Assembly: GCF_003002825.1 (NCBI RefSeq) | Contig: NZ_PVTE01000026.1 | Location: forward strand, 1 to 64,000 | Direction of reading: 5' to 3' | Source: Spirosoma oryzae | GTDB lineage: Bacteria; Bacteroidota; Bacteroidia; Cytophagales; Spirosomataceae | DNA: 64,000 nucleotides | Part shown: positions 49,205 through 58,456 of the stretch, in pieces | How the letters are laid out: every line of letters starts with the position of its first letter | Numbering within the stretch: position 1 is the first letter of the stretch | Position numbers and translations under genes: made by a program | The notes under the pieces: model-generated | Seen by the model: only the letters and a program-made list of their open reading frames with translations | Told to the model about the DNA's origin: nothing | Databases searched by the model: none

Positions 49205-52200
49205 CTATACTTCGGCCGATTCGCGGGTAACGGGTTTGTTCTTCTTGCCGGAAATCCGGTTCCAGACGCGCCCTGCCGCATTGAATCCATTCTCAAACGT
49301 CAGGTATACCGTCGGAACGAGCACCAGCGTCAGCAGCAGCGAACTGATCAGACCGCCGATGATTACCCAGGCCAGTCCGTTTTTCGATTCGGAGCCGTCG
49401 CCGGTAGCCAGTGCCATGGGCAACAGACCGATAGCCATCGCGATCGTTGTCATCAGAATCGGACGAATCCGTTCACGACCGGCTTCAATCAGTGCTTCGA
49501 TTGTGCTCTTACCTTCCTCTTTCTGCGCGTTGGCAAAGTCGACCAGCAGAATCGCGTTTTTCGCGACCAGACCGATCAGCATAATCATACCCAGCATTAC
49601 GAAGAACGAAATCGACTCACGGGTCAGGGCCAGCGCCAGGAAGGCACCGATGACGGCCATCGGAATCGAGAACAGGACGACGAACGGACGGAAGTACGAG
49701 TTATACAGCGCCACCATCAGCAGGTAAACGAAGGTAATGGCTAGTCCGAGCGCAATACCCAGGCTACCGAAGGCATCGGCCTGCCGTTCCAGATCACCCT
49801 TCAGGGCGTACGTAACACCGCCTGGCAACTCCGTCTTTTTCAGAATAGCGTCGATCTCGGCACCGACCGTACCAATCGGCCGACCAACGACGTTGGAGTT
49901 GACCGATAGCGAACCGACCCGGTTGTAGCGTGAGAGCTGCGTAGCGCCGGTACCCAGCGTGAGATCGGCGATTTGGTCGACTTCGATCAGGTTACCCTGT
50001 GCGTCGGGGACGGTCAGGCTACCAACGTCATTTTTACTTTGCCGGTTGAACCGGTCCAGCTCGACGCGGATGTCGTAGTCGCGGTTGCCGATGCGGTATT
50101 TACTGTCCGTATTACCCGAGAAAGCCGTTTGCAGCGTAGCCCCGACGTTTGCCACCGATACACCATACTGCGCCATCTTCCGGCGATCGAGGTTGACTTT
50201 CAGCTCTGGTTTAGGATCATCGACCGATAGTTCGACATCAGTCGTACCACTAACCGACGACACGATTTTCTTCACAATTGCGGCCGACTTTTCGAGGTCT
50301 GCCTGTGAATTGCCCTGGAGCAGAATCTGAATCGGCGTCGCGTTGGCACCACCCGTAATCCCGACCGGTGCCGATTTAACGTTCAGCCCGGCGATTTTCA
50401 TGATTTGCGCTTTCTGTTCAGCCGCAAACTGGTCGATGGTGATGCTCCGCTGATCCTTGGGGACGATGGTTACCGTAATCTCCGCCTTGTGGTAGGGCGT
50501 CGACCCCAGGCCACCGCCCTGCGATGAGCTGGAGTAGCCTACGTTGCTGTTGACCTTCGTGACCAGCGGATTGGCCATCAGCTGCTTCTCGATGGTCTGA
50601 CAGATCCGGTTGGTTTCAGCCAGACTGTTGAATGGCTCACCCTCGACCTGAATGATGAATTCACCCTGGTCACTCTGCGGGAAGAACGTCGTTCCGATAA
50701 AGCCACCGGCTACCAGCCCGATCGAGCCGACGAACAGCACGATAGCGGTCAGGTATACCCACCGTTTGTGGAACAAGCCCCAGCGCAACAGCTTGGCATA
50801 CCCGTCTTTCAGCGAATCGAACTGGTGCTCGAACGCTTTCAGGAACCGCTTACCAAGACCGGGGCCGTTGAGGTCGGTTTCTTTGGCGAAGCGCGACGCC
50901 AGCAGGGGCGTAATCGTAAACGAAACGATCAGCGACATCAGCGTCGAGAATACGACGACCAGCGAGAACTCCCGGATGATGTTGGCGATCAGGCCCTGTA
51001 CGAACACCAGCGGCAGAAATACCACTACGTCGACCATCGTGATGGCGACAGCCGTAAAGCCAATCTCGTTCCGTCCGTCGAGCGATGCCTGCCGACGGTT
51101 TTTGCCCATCTCCAGGTGCCGATAAATGTTTTCCAGGACCACAATCGAGTCATCGACCAGAATACCGACGACCAGCGAAAGGGCCATCAGTGTCATCAGA
51201 TTGAGCGTAAAGCCCAGCAGGTACATTGGTACGAACACCGAAATAATCGACGCCGGTACCGAGACCATCACGATGAACGCATTCCGCAGGCTATGCAGGA
51301 AAAGCAGCATCACCAGTGCTACCAGCACAACGGCAAATTCAAGGTCGAAAATCACTCCCTCGGCCGAAGCCAGTGTGTATGTCGATGAGTCGCTGGTAAC
51401 TTCGAACTTCAGGCCGATGTTGGCATACTGCTTTTCAATGTTGCCCAGAATAGCCCGTACCCGCTGACTGATTTCGACGGCGTTGGCATCGGTTTGCTTC
51501 TGAATCGTTATCCCGACCGACTCGCGGCCGTTGATCCGGTTAATCGTCGTGGCGTCGGCAGCGCCATCGGTAATAGTGGCTACGTCGCTCAGGAGAATCT
51601 TGGTGCCGTCGGGCGAGGTTCTGAGCGCAGCGTTCCGTATCTGATCAATGCTGGTAAACTTACCCGATAGCCGGATGGCGTATTGCGCCCGGTCTGTTTC
51701 GATCTTACCCGTCGGGTAGTCGAGGTTGGCCGCGTTGATAGCCTGGCTGACCTGCGCTACCGACAGGTTGAAATTCTTCAGCTTGTTCGGGTCGATACCG
51801 ATGCGAATTTCGCGCTCGCGGCCACCCGTCAGCGATACCTGTCCGACCCCGTCGACCTTGGTCAACTGGGTTCGAATCTGATCGTCGACGAGGTCGTAGA
51901 GTTTGGTCGGTTCGAGGTTCGCCCGGACGCCCATCCGCAGAACAGGCAGGTCGTCGGTCGAGAATTTGAGCAGTGTCGGCGAATTTACTTCGTCGGGTAA
52001 CTGCGACAGAACGGCGTTGATTTTTCGCTGCGCGTCTTCCAGCGCCTGATTGGGGTCGGCGCTGGCGTTGAGTTCTACCTGAATGGTGGACAGCCCTTCC
52101 TGACTGGTGGAACTGATGTTTTTCAGGTTTTCAATGGACGATACGGCGTCTTCGAGTTTCCGGGTGACGGAGTTTTCTACCTCACCGGCCGCAGCGCCCG

Positions 52201-52354
52201 GATACGTCGTCAGAATCGTCACCACCGACGCGTCGAATTTGGGCAGCAGGGTGTAGTTCAGGCTCTTGTACGAGATGAACCCCAGCAGCCCCAGCACGGT
52301 AAAGGCCACGACAACCAGCGTCGGTCGTTTAATGGCAATCTCTGTTACTGACAT
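49205..52354 (-). CDS. RND-family multidrug efflux pump, inner-membrane transporter (AcrB/MexB-like)
   Basis: 1049 residues from ATG 52354 (MSVTEIAIKRPTLVVVAFTV); the frame extends upstream to 52423, but that would translate part of the heptamer repeat. Twelve transmembrane helices in two sets and two large periplasmic loops. The proton-relay region has VGILVDDSIVVLENIYRH with the two Asp residues of helix 4, and helix 10 has LIGLVAKNAILLVDFAN with the Lys. It pumps drugs or other amphiphiles out, driven by the proton gradient, together with the adaptor and TolC protein upstream. Last gene of the operon TetR-TolC-adaptor-pump. Confidence 0.95.
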   Translation of the reverse strand: MSVTEIAIKRPTLVVVAFTVLGLLGFISYKSLNYTLLPKFDASVVTILTTYPGAAAGEVENSVTRKLEDAVSSIENLKNISSTSQEGLSTIQVELNASADPNQALEDAQRKINAVLSQLPDEVNSPTLLKFSTDDLPVLRMGVRANLEPTKLYDLVDDQIRTQLTKVDGVGQVSLTGGREREIRIGIDPNKLKNFNLSVAQVSQAINAANLDYPTGKIETDRAQYAIRLSGKFTSIDQIRNAALRTSPDGTKILLSDVATITDGAADATTINRINGRESVGITIQKQTDANAVEISQRVRAILGNIEKQYANIGLKFEVTSDSSTYTLASAEGVIFDLEFAVVLVALVMLLFLHSLRNAFIVMVSVPASIISVFVPMYLLGFTLNLMTLMALSLVVGILVDDSIVVLENIYRHLEMGKNRRQASLDGRNEIGFTAVAITMVDVVVFLPLVFVQGLIANIIREFSLVVVFSTLMSLIVSFTITPLLASRFAKETDLNGPGLGKRFLKAFEHQFDSLKDGYAKLLRWGLFHKRWVYLTAIVLFVGSIGLVAGGFIGTTFFPQSDQGEFIIQVEGEPFNSLAETNRICQTIEKQLMANPLVTKVNSNVGYSSSSQGGGLGSTPYHKAEITVTIVPKDQRSITIDQFAAEQKAQIMKIAGLNVKSAPVGITGGANATPIQILLQGNSQADLEKSAAIVKKIVSSVSGTTDVELSVDDPKPELKVNLDRRKMAQYGVSVANVGATLQTAFSGNTDSKYRIGNRDYDIRVELDRFNRQSKNDVGSLTVPDAQGNLIEVDQIADLTLGTGATQLSRYNRVGSLSVNSNVVGRPIGTVGAEIDAILKKTELPGGVTYALKGDLERQADAFGSLGIALGLAITFVYLLMVALYNSYFRPFVVLFSIPMAVIGAFLALALTRESISFFVMLGMIMLIGLVAKNAILLVDFANAQKEEGKSTIEALIEAGRERIRPILMTTIAMAIGLLPMALATGDGSESKNGLAWVIIGGLISSLLLTLVLVPTVYLTFENGFNAAGRVWNRISGKKNKPVTRESAEV

Positions 52355-52357
52355 ATG

Positions 52358-52485
52358 AGTTTGTAGTTTGTAGTTCGTGGTTTGTTGTTCGGAGTTTAAG
52401 TCAGGTCGTTTACGATACACCATTCGCTTTCGCTACCGGGATTGCGTCAGCCTAACCACAAACTACGAACTACAAACTACTAACC
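52358..52485. repeat. Inverted heptamer array between pump and adaptor genes
   Basis: Left arm, from 52358: AGTTTGT AGTTTGT AGTTCGT GGTTTGT TGTTCGG, five 7-base units. Right arm (52451-52485) reads as units ACAAACT, ACGAACT, ACAAACT and ACTAACC, complementary to the left (20 of 21 bases across the core). The right arm overlaps the last codons of the adaptor gene. The intervening about 50 bases contain no repeat. Confidence 0.75.
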
Positions 52486-53546
52486 TGTTTACTGTTGCTG
52501 ACCGTTACTTTCGATCCGTTGCTGAGGTTGAGCTGCCCGTTGACGACGATGGGTTCGCCCTGTTGCAGCCCGTCGAGTACCTGGTACTGATCACCGTTGT
52601 CGTAACCGAGTTTGATCCGACGCAGCCGGGCTACGTCGTTCTGAACCACGTATACGCTTGCACTGTCGGCCCCGCCGACCAGCGCCCGACGCGGGATAAA
52701 CAGACCACTGACGCCCTGCTTGAAGGTGAAGTTTGCGTTGGCCAGCGTACCGGCTTTCAGCTGATTCTTCGCGTTGTTGTTCAGGTACACTTCCACCGGA
52801 TAGTTGTGCAGTGCATCGCCCTTCGGGCTGATGTAATGTACTGCACCCGTGAAGACGACACCCGGAAAGGCCTGCGCCGTCACGTTGGCCCGGTCGCCAA
52901 TTTTAAGCTGATAGACGGCCTGCTCCGGTACGTTCACAACCAGTTTCAGCTGACTCAGGTTGATTACTGATGCCAGCACCGCCCCGACCTGTACGTACTC
53001 GCCGTTCTCTACTTTCTTGTCGTAGACATAGCCGCTGATCGGCGCTACTACTGCACCATTGCCCAGTACCCGCTTCTGCTGCTTCTCGCTGATCAGCGTA
53101 TTGTTGTACTGGTCTTTCAGTTTCTGGTACGCTTCCTGCGTGACGGCACCGCCCTGATACAGCCGTTCGTAGCGTTCCATTTCGCGTTTGGCGTTGTCGA
53201 CCGCCGTCTGACTATTCTGAACGACGATGCCCTGTACTTCGTCCTGAATGTACCCAACCCGCTGGCCTTTACCGACCTGCGAACCCAGCACCAGGTTGAA
53301 ACCCGTCAGCTTACCCCGCGTTTCGGCGATGATGTTGCCTTCGTTTCGGGCTTCGACTGTTCCGAGCAGTGACAGATTCTGGTCCAGTTTCTCGAACGTT
53401 ACCGGCTGAATTTCAACGACAGGCGTCGTCTGGAACGTTACTTTCGGCGTCTTGGCCGCGTCGATTTCTTTTTTATTGTCGATGAGCCGGAACGCAATCA
53501 GCCCGATTAGCGCAACGACACCGAGTATTATGAGAATTCGTTTCAT
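52470..53546 (-). CDS. RND efflux periplasmic adaptor (membrane fusion protein)
   Basis: 358 residues. One N-terminal membrane anchor (RILIILGVVALIGLIAFRLI), then the lipoyl/hairpin/beta-barrel order of AcrA-like proteins: FEKLDQNLSLLGTVEARNEG, VGYIQDEVQGIVVQNSQTAV (helical hairpin), VVAPISGYVYDKKVENGEYV and VQNDVARLRRIKLGYDNGDQ. It bridges the pump and TolC. The start codon is 12 bases after the TolC stop, so translation is likely coupled. The heptamer inverted array lies just after the gene. Confidence 0.95.
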   Translation of the reverse strand: MKRILIILGVVALIGLIAFRLIDNKKEIDAAKTPKVTFQTTPVVEIQPVTFEKLDQNLSLLGTVEARNEGNIIAETRGKLTGFNLVLGSQVGKGQRVGYIQDEVQGIVVQNSQTAVDNAKREMERYERLYQGGAVTQEAYQKLKDQYNNTLISEKQQKRVLGNGAVVAPISGYVYDKKVENGEYVQVGAVLASVINLSQLKLVVNVPEQAVYQLKIGDRANVTAQAFPGVVFTGAVHYISPKGDALHNYPVEVYLNNNAKNQLKAGTLANANFTFKQGVSGLFIPRRALVGGADSASVYVVQNDVARLRRIKLGYDNGDQYQVLDGLQQGEPIVVNGQLNLSNGSKVTVSNSKQVSSL

Positions 53547-53558
53547 GAGTGGCTTGTC

Positions 53559-54923
53559 TTATTTTTTTGTCACGTAATCGATGATCGTACCCTGCGCGTT
53601 TTCGTAGTCGAGCCGCGCCTGATACAGGCTGATGAGTTTATTGGCAAGGTTGTTCTGGGCAGTCGTCAGGGCGTCTTTCGAATCGATGAGGGTAACCGAC
53701 GTCGCGATGCCTTCCTTGTATTCCAGTTCAGTTACGGTCAGAATCCGCTGAGCAAGCGTAATGTTATCCCGTTCGCGCTGAATGTCGCTGACCAGGTTCT
53801 GATAACTCACCTGCGCATTGCTCAGGTTCAGTTGGGCCGACTCGCGGGTCAGAATCTGCTGAAGCCGAAGGGTTTCCAGATTCAGCCGGTTCTCCTGATC
53901 GCGATACCGGCGCTGATTACCATCGAAAAGGTTCCAACTCATGGTTACACCGACGGCTCCGCTCTGAAACCAGGGTAAACCATTATTCAGGAAGTTGAAT
54001 GATTCCCGCTGGGCGTTGGTGCCGTATGTAGTATACAACCCGAAGGAAGGCAGATAGCCTCGGTTGTTGGCCTCCCGGTTCAGATTGGCCAACTGGGTAT
54101 TGATAAGTAACTGCTGAAAGTCAGGGCGATTTTCGACGAAGTTTGCATTCGTTTCGACAAGTTCGACGACTTGCAGTTCATTCTCGATTTCAAGCGCCTG
54201 CAAGGAAAGAGGCTGGTCGATGGGCATACCCATCTGAAATTTCAACCGGTTCAATGCCTGGCTAAAGTTTCGATTGGTTTGCTCCAACTGCGATTGCAGA
54301 TTGTTACGATTCAGTTGAATGCGGCCAAAATCAATTTCGCGCGTTGTTCCATTTTTCAGCCTTACCAGTTCCTGGCGCATCAGTGTATCCGACGAACCTA
54401 AATTACGGGTGATAAGCCTTCGTTGCAGATCAATGACCAGCGCCTGATAATACGCCTGCGCCACGTTATAGGCCTGCGTCTGCTCAGCTTGAAGCGTCAC
54501 TTTGGATTGAAGAGTGATCTGTAGTTTGGCCGCTTTCAGTGCCAGACCCAGCGTTGGATCGAATAGTTTTTGATCGACCCGTCCTGTCAAGGTCGTACTG
54601 TACTGGGTTCCGAATCGCAGTGGTACAAATTCGCCCGGCGCTCCCCCGAAAAACTGGGCAGGCAATAATTGAACGGGAAGTTTGTAGTTGTCAATTACGG
54701 ACCCGGATATGCCAACCTGTGGTAAGTTTTGGCCGATAACCTGCTTGACCTGCACACCTGATATCTGCTCGTTGATACGGGCAATTTTGATGTTCGGGTT
54801 GTTAGCCCGCGCGTAGGCAACGCACTGAGCCAGCGTAAACCCATCGCTGGGGGGCGCTAGCTGCGCCCTGACGGTGGGCATCAGCAGCGCCAAAAGGAGA
54901 CACAAAATAATACGCTTTCTCAT
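53559..54923 (-). CDS. TolC-family outer-membrane efflux channel
   Basis: 454 residues with a signal peptide (RIILCLLLALLMPTVRAQLA). The long coiled-coil repeat of OEP/TolC proteins is visible in two homologous halves: FTLAQCVAYARANNPNIKIA, LKAAKLQITLQSKVTLQAEQ and later LTRESAQLNLSNAQVSYQNL, ILTVTELEYKEGIATSVTLI with the C-terminal DYENAQGTIIDYVTKK. It provides the exit duct for the pump at 49205. Second gene of the operon, after the TetR regulator. Confidence 0.95.
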   Translation of the reverse strand: MRKRIILCLLLALLMPTVRAQLAPPSDGFTLAQCVAYARANNPNIKIARINEQISGVQVKQVIGQNLPQVGISGSVIDNYKLPVQLLPAQFFGGAPGEFVPLRFGTQYSTTLTGRVDQKLFDPTLGLALKAAKLQITLQSKVTLQAEQTQAYNVAQAYYQALVIDLQRRLITRNLGSSDTLMRQELVRLKNGTTREIDFGRIQLNRNNLQSQLEQTNRNFSQALNRLKFQMGMPIDQPLSLQALEIENELQVVELVETNANFVENRPDFQQLLINTQLANLNREANNRGYLPSFGLYTTYGTNAQRESFNFLNNGLPWFQSGAVGVTMSWNLFDGNQRRYRDQENRLNLETLRLQQILTRESAQLNLSNAQVSYQNLVSDIQRERDNITLAQRILTVTELEYKEGIATSVTLIDSKDALTTAQNNLANKLISLYQARLDYENAQGTIIDYVTKK

Positions 54924-54949
54924 GTGTATGGTGGTTGTAATCGTCTGAC

Positions 54950-55588
54950 TTATAGGGAACTGAGGTTGTGTAGGAATCGTCGGATGGCGCGCTCGTACAG
55001 CGATGTCGTATCCTTGAACAGGGCGGCCATAGCCGGGTCGTTGAGTGCTTTCAAATGCCGTTCGGCTTCATCGGGTTTTACGTTGGTAATCAGGTTGATA
55101 TAGCCCGTTATCAGACAGAACCAGTTGAAAATGGCTTCCGGGACTAGTTGCTCCCGTACACCCAGCTCGCTAAACAGACTGTTCATCCGGCAGCGGGCTT
55201 CGTGCATTTCGTCGCGCATCTGCTCGCGCTGCTGGGCCATCCGCTCGGGGTTGTGCATCAACCGGAATACCTCCGGCTGACTGGTGGCGAAGTTCCACTG
55301 CACCATTGAGAGCTGCACCAGCTTTTCGTTGGCGTCCATAGGCTGGGCCAATACGCTGTCGAAGGCGGCCTTGATCTCTTCGTGGCCCTGCCGGACAATG
55401 CTGTGCAGGACGTCTTCTTTGTTTTCAAAATGCTCGTATACAATAGGTGCCGTATACTCAATGGCATCGGCAATGCTGCGTATCGTCACGGCATTCCAGT
55501 CTTTGTCCCGCGCGATCAGCCGGGCTGCGTCCAGAATGCGCTGGCGCGTTTCGGCTTTCTGACGGACTCTACGTTCGGTTGTACTCAT
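54950..55588 (-). CDS. TetR/AcrR-family transcriptional repressor of the efflux operon
   Basis: 212 residues. N-terminal helix-turn-helix: TRQRILDAARLIARDKDWNA, VTIRSIADAIEYTAPIVYEH, FENKEDVL, the classic TetR pattern. The C-terminal part is helical and ligand-binding in the family. It is the first gene of the efflux operon, so it probably represses its own operon and releases on binding a pump substrate. The start is 28 bases from a -7 element. Confidence 0.93.
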   Translation of the reverse strand: MSTTERRVRQKAETRQRILDAARLIARDKDWNAVTIRSIADAIEYTAPIVYEHFENKEDVLHSIVRQGHEEIKAAFDSVLAQPMDANEKLVQLSMVQWNFATSQPEVFRLMHNPERMAQQREQMRDEMHEARCRMNSLFSELGVREQLVPEAIFNWFCLITGYINLITNVKPDEAERHLKALNDPAMAALFKDTTSLYERAIRRFLHNLSSL

Positions 55589-55615
55589 TCATCTAACCTG
55601 TTTCAAAAAACCTAA

Positions 55616-55623
55616 CAAAGATA
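55616..55623 (-). promoter_or_regulatory. Probable -7 element of the TetR-efflux operon
   Basis: Minus-strand TATCTTTG matches TAnnTTTG. An AT-rich stretch (55624-55660) upstream lacks a TTG at standard spacing, and a TTTG is 25 bases away. No convincing palindromic TetR operator was found by eye. Confidence 0.5.
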
Positions 55624-55689
55624 GATTTTATAAGTTTCGTCTAATTCGCAAATTTTTTCTTTGTGATGAACGGTATCTTTAAATGACGA

Positions 55690-55723
55690 AAGGCCAACCC
55701 TACAGCATAGTCGGGTTGGCCTT
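55690..55723 (-). terminator. Terminator of the metalloprotease gene
   Basis: AAGGCCAACCC (55690-55700) and GGGTTGGCCTT (55713-55723) form an 11-bp stem with a 12-base loop. The following minus-strand sequence is only moderately T-rich. Confidence 0.6.
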
Positions 55724-55766
55724 CGATATATTTTACTGAAAAATTAATTCGTTAAAAAATGCAATT

Positions 55767-58235
55767 TTAGTGAACGTCGCAGGATGGATCGAGCCACGCC
55801 TGACCGGGGTCGATCGGCGCGCCATCGGGCGGACTCATAGTCGCTGGCGTGGAAATCTGATCGGGGTCATCGAAGTAGCGACCGATCGCCCAGCGTAAGT
55901 AAGCCGACTGGCTACTCTTGGGCGCAGTCGTAAGCCGTTGACTCATAGTTGTCAATGCATTGTGGACGACAGCTTTGACACTGCCATCGGTTTCCTTATT
56001 GCTCGCCAGCCGGATAAGTGCATCGACGTACAACCGCTCGTTCTGCTGATTGATGGCCTGTAGGTAGGTAGCACCGGTTGTGGTCGTGGCCACCTGCTTA
56101 CTGAGCGCGTTCAGCATGTCGTCGAGCCCCATCAGGCTTGGGTCGAGGGCATGCTGACGCACCAGTCGGGCGCAACGCTCTGGATTCAGCAGCATTCGGT
56201 AGGTCATACCCGCAGCGGCTTCGGCGGGGGCCATCGCGTCGAAAGCCAGCCCCGTGTGGCGTTTGAATACTTCACGCTGATTGGGGGAATAACGGAAGGG
56301 GCGGGGTGGCAGCAGCTTCAGTACGGCATCGGGAACGGCTAGCGCCGAGGGGGCCAGGGTGGTTAGCAGCGCGTCCAGTGCCCGCTTCTGTTCTGTCGCC
56401 GGTACGGTTGCTACGATGGGCTGACCGTCGCCCCGCAGCGCGTTGGTGTACGTCTGTCCGGCAATGACTTTAGCCGCTGACTCGACCTGATACCGGTGAA
56501 ACATATAGACGGGGACAAGCACTTCTTCCAGCGTTGCCATGGGTGTACCAACTGGAATTTTCGTTTCGTTGAAATTGCGCAGGGCCAGCGCCCGAACGTC
56601 CATCACCCGTTTTAACTCATCAACGGCGTTGGCACCGTTGTCCCACAGGTGCGTTGCCGGGTGGACCGAACCCTCAGGCCGTGCATCCTGATCGGTCAGG
56701 AATGTCAGCCCCGCCTTGTGCATATCGGTGACCAGTTTATTGAGCTGCTGCTTTTCGCTAGTACCCTTGGGAAACTGTTCGTAGCCGTAGCGGATGCTCC
56801 ATTTGTCGTAAGCGCCGATACCCGTTGCATAAGCGTCCGACAGGTCGATGGCGTTGCCTTTGATTGTTGCCAGCATGGTCGGATAGTCCATGACCGACGC
56901 TCTGTTTTGCGTACTGGCAATGTAGTTGTGCGGCAGGCCGAGCGTATGCCCCACTTCGTGAGCCGCCAGTTGCCGGAGTCGGGCCAGCGACATCGTCATC
57001 ATCGGGTCGTTAGCCATTTTTTGCGTCGTGTCAGCGCCAAAGCTGCCGGTCAGGGCCTGGGCAATCAGATAATCCTGCCGGACCCGTAGCGACCCCAGGG
57101 TTACTTTCCCCTTGATGATCTCGCCCGTGCGCGGGTCGACAATGCTGGCTCCGTAGCTCCAGCCGCGTGTCGACCGATGAACCCACTGTACCAGGTTGTA
57201 GCGCACGTCCATTGGGTCAGCGTCGGGCGGGAGCAGTTTCACCTGAAACGCGTTTTTGTAGCCAGCCGCTTCAAACGCTTGATTCCACCAGGCGGTACCT
57301 TCCATCAACGCCGAGCGGATGGGTTCGGGCGTACCGGGGTCGAGGTAGTAAACGATGGGTTTGACGGCTTCGCTGACGGCCGCGTTCGGGTCTTTCTTTT
57401 CCAGCCGGTGCCGCGAAATATACCGCTTCATGATCGGCTGACTGACGGGCGACGCGTAATCGAAAAACTCGATACCGCCGTAGCCGATGCGCGGATCGAA
57501 CAGCCGGGGCTTGTAGTTACTGTCGGGCAGCTGCACAAACGAATGGTGCTGATGCATGGTCACGGCGGCAGGCGTCGGTACGACCTCGCGCAGGTACGGC
57601 CCGGCCTGATCGCCGGTCAGGGTGATGATGGTCTCAAACTCAGTATTCTGCGGAAACGACTTCGACATCGGCAGGTACATGGCCGAGCGGGTGGCGTCGA
57701 AGCGGTAGTTGCCTTGCCGGGTCCGGGCAATGTCCTGCGCGGCTCCGACGGCATCCTGAAGCAGAAACGGCGTTATATCGACCAGTACGTTCCCGTTTTC
57801 TTCGGCTGCAATCTCGAAACCTGCGTGTACCGACTGGGCAAACGACTGCTCGACGGCCCGGCGTTCGAGTGGATCGTTGCTCAGGGCGCGGTAAGCGTAG
57901 TTGGGCTCGATCATCAGCACCTTATTGCCACTGCGCTGAAATTTTACGATGTGTTCCTGACCCAGCCTACCCCGATCGAGACCGATGTCATTGGAGCCAA
58001 CCCCCTGGGCCAGGGTAGGGTAGTAGAGCAACTCGGTGTCGAACTTGTCGATTTCGAGCCAGACTTTGCCTTTCTTGGCATCCCAGTAATAGGTCAGAAA
58101 ACCGGGGTTACGCTCCATACCTTTGGTAAAGGCGTCGATTGTCGTCGTGGACGCTGGCGCTGGCGTGGGGGCCTGCGCGAAGAGGGTCGACCCTGTCAGT
58201 AACGAACAGGTCAGCAATAAATAGAAACGGCGCAT
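55767..58235 (-). CDS. Exported zinc-dependent metalloprotease (DUF4953/DUF5117 type)
   Basis: 822 residues from ATG 58235, with signal peptide MRRFYLLLTCSLLTGSTLFA. It has the N-terminal propeptide-like region of DUF5117 (KGMERNPGFLTYYWDAKKGK), the catalytic site AAHEVGHTLGLPHNYIAS (HExxHxxGxxH: zinc ligands and the Glu), and the C-terminal DUF4953-like region. The frame upstream of ATG 58235 (to 58265) is weak. Bacteroidota carry several such large proteases, often secreted. Substrate unknown. It is convergent-distant from the efflux operon and followed by a hairpin. Confidence 0.9.
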   Translation of the reverse strand: MRRFYLLLTCSLLTGSTLFAQAPTPAPASTTTIDAFTKGMERNPGFLTYYWDAKKGKVWLEIDKFDTELLYYPTLAQGVGSNDIGLDRGRLGQEHIVKFQRSGNKVLMIEPNYAYRALSNDPLERRAVEQSFAQSVHAGFEIAAEENGNVLVDITPFLLQDAVGAAQDIARTRQGNYRFDATRSAMYLPMSKSFPQNTEFETIITLTGDQAGPYLREVVPTPAAVTMHQHHSFVQLPDSNYKPRLFDPRIGYGGIEFFDYASPVSQPIMKRYISRHRLEKKDPNAAVSEAVKPIVYYLDPGTPEPIRSALMEGTAWWNQAFEAAGYKNAFQVKLLPPDADPMDVRYNLVQWVHRSTRGWSYGASIVDPRTGEIIKGKVTLGSLRVRQDYLIAQALTGSFGADTTQKMANDPMMTMSLARLRQLAAHEVGHTLGLPHNYIASTQNRASVMDYPTMLATIKGNAIDLSDAYATGIGAYDKWSIRYGYEQFPKGTSEKQQLNKLVTDMHKAGLTFLTDQDARPEGSVHPATHLWDNGANAVDELKRVMDVRALALRNFNETKIPVGTPMATLEEVLVPVYMFHRYQVESAAKVIAGQTYTNALRGDGQPIVATVPATEQKRALDALLTTLAPSALAVPDAVLKLLPPRPFRYSPNQREVFKRHTGLAFDAMAPAEAAAGMTYRMLLNPERCARLVRQHALDPSLMGLDDMLNALSKQVATTTTGATYLQAINQQNERLYVDALIRLASNKETDGSVKAVVHNALTTMSQRLTTAPKSSQSAYLRWAIGRYFDDPDQISTPATMSPPDGAPIDPGQAWLDPSCDVH

Positions 58236-58422
58236 TCCAGGTTGGTCGGTTGTATGAACTCCCAAGATAAGCTGAAAATGCCGGTGTTGCCCATCAATTG
58301 TTTTGTGATAGAGCTGAAATCGATAAAAACTGTTGGTTTTTGAGTGAAAACGCGAACAGAGAAAGGTAACTGGCTATTAAGGCAACCAGGCCGATCGGCA
58401 CCGTACCCCTGTCCGAAAATAG

Positions 58423-58450
58423 CGAGCGCCAGGATTACTCCCGGCGCTCG
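58423..58450 (-). terminator. Hairpin after the S9 peptidase gene
   Basis: CGAGCGCC (58423-58430) and GGCGCTCG (58443-58450) form an 8-bp stem with a 12-base loop, followed on the minus strand by CTATTTTCGG. It lies 6 bases after the end of the gene at 58457. Confidence 0.65.
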
Positions 58451-58456
58451 TTGTCC

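Noticed and set aside
52358-52485. Heptamer arrays as CRISPR-like or terminator elements
   Set aside because: No spacers, no cas genes, and no T-run; the 7-base period with inverted arms does not fit either class.
57177-58202. 341-codon plus-strand ORF opposite the metalloprotease gene
   Set aside because: It mirrors the reading frame of a well-supported exported protease; the protein has no signal, domain or hydrophobic pattern.
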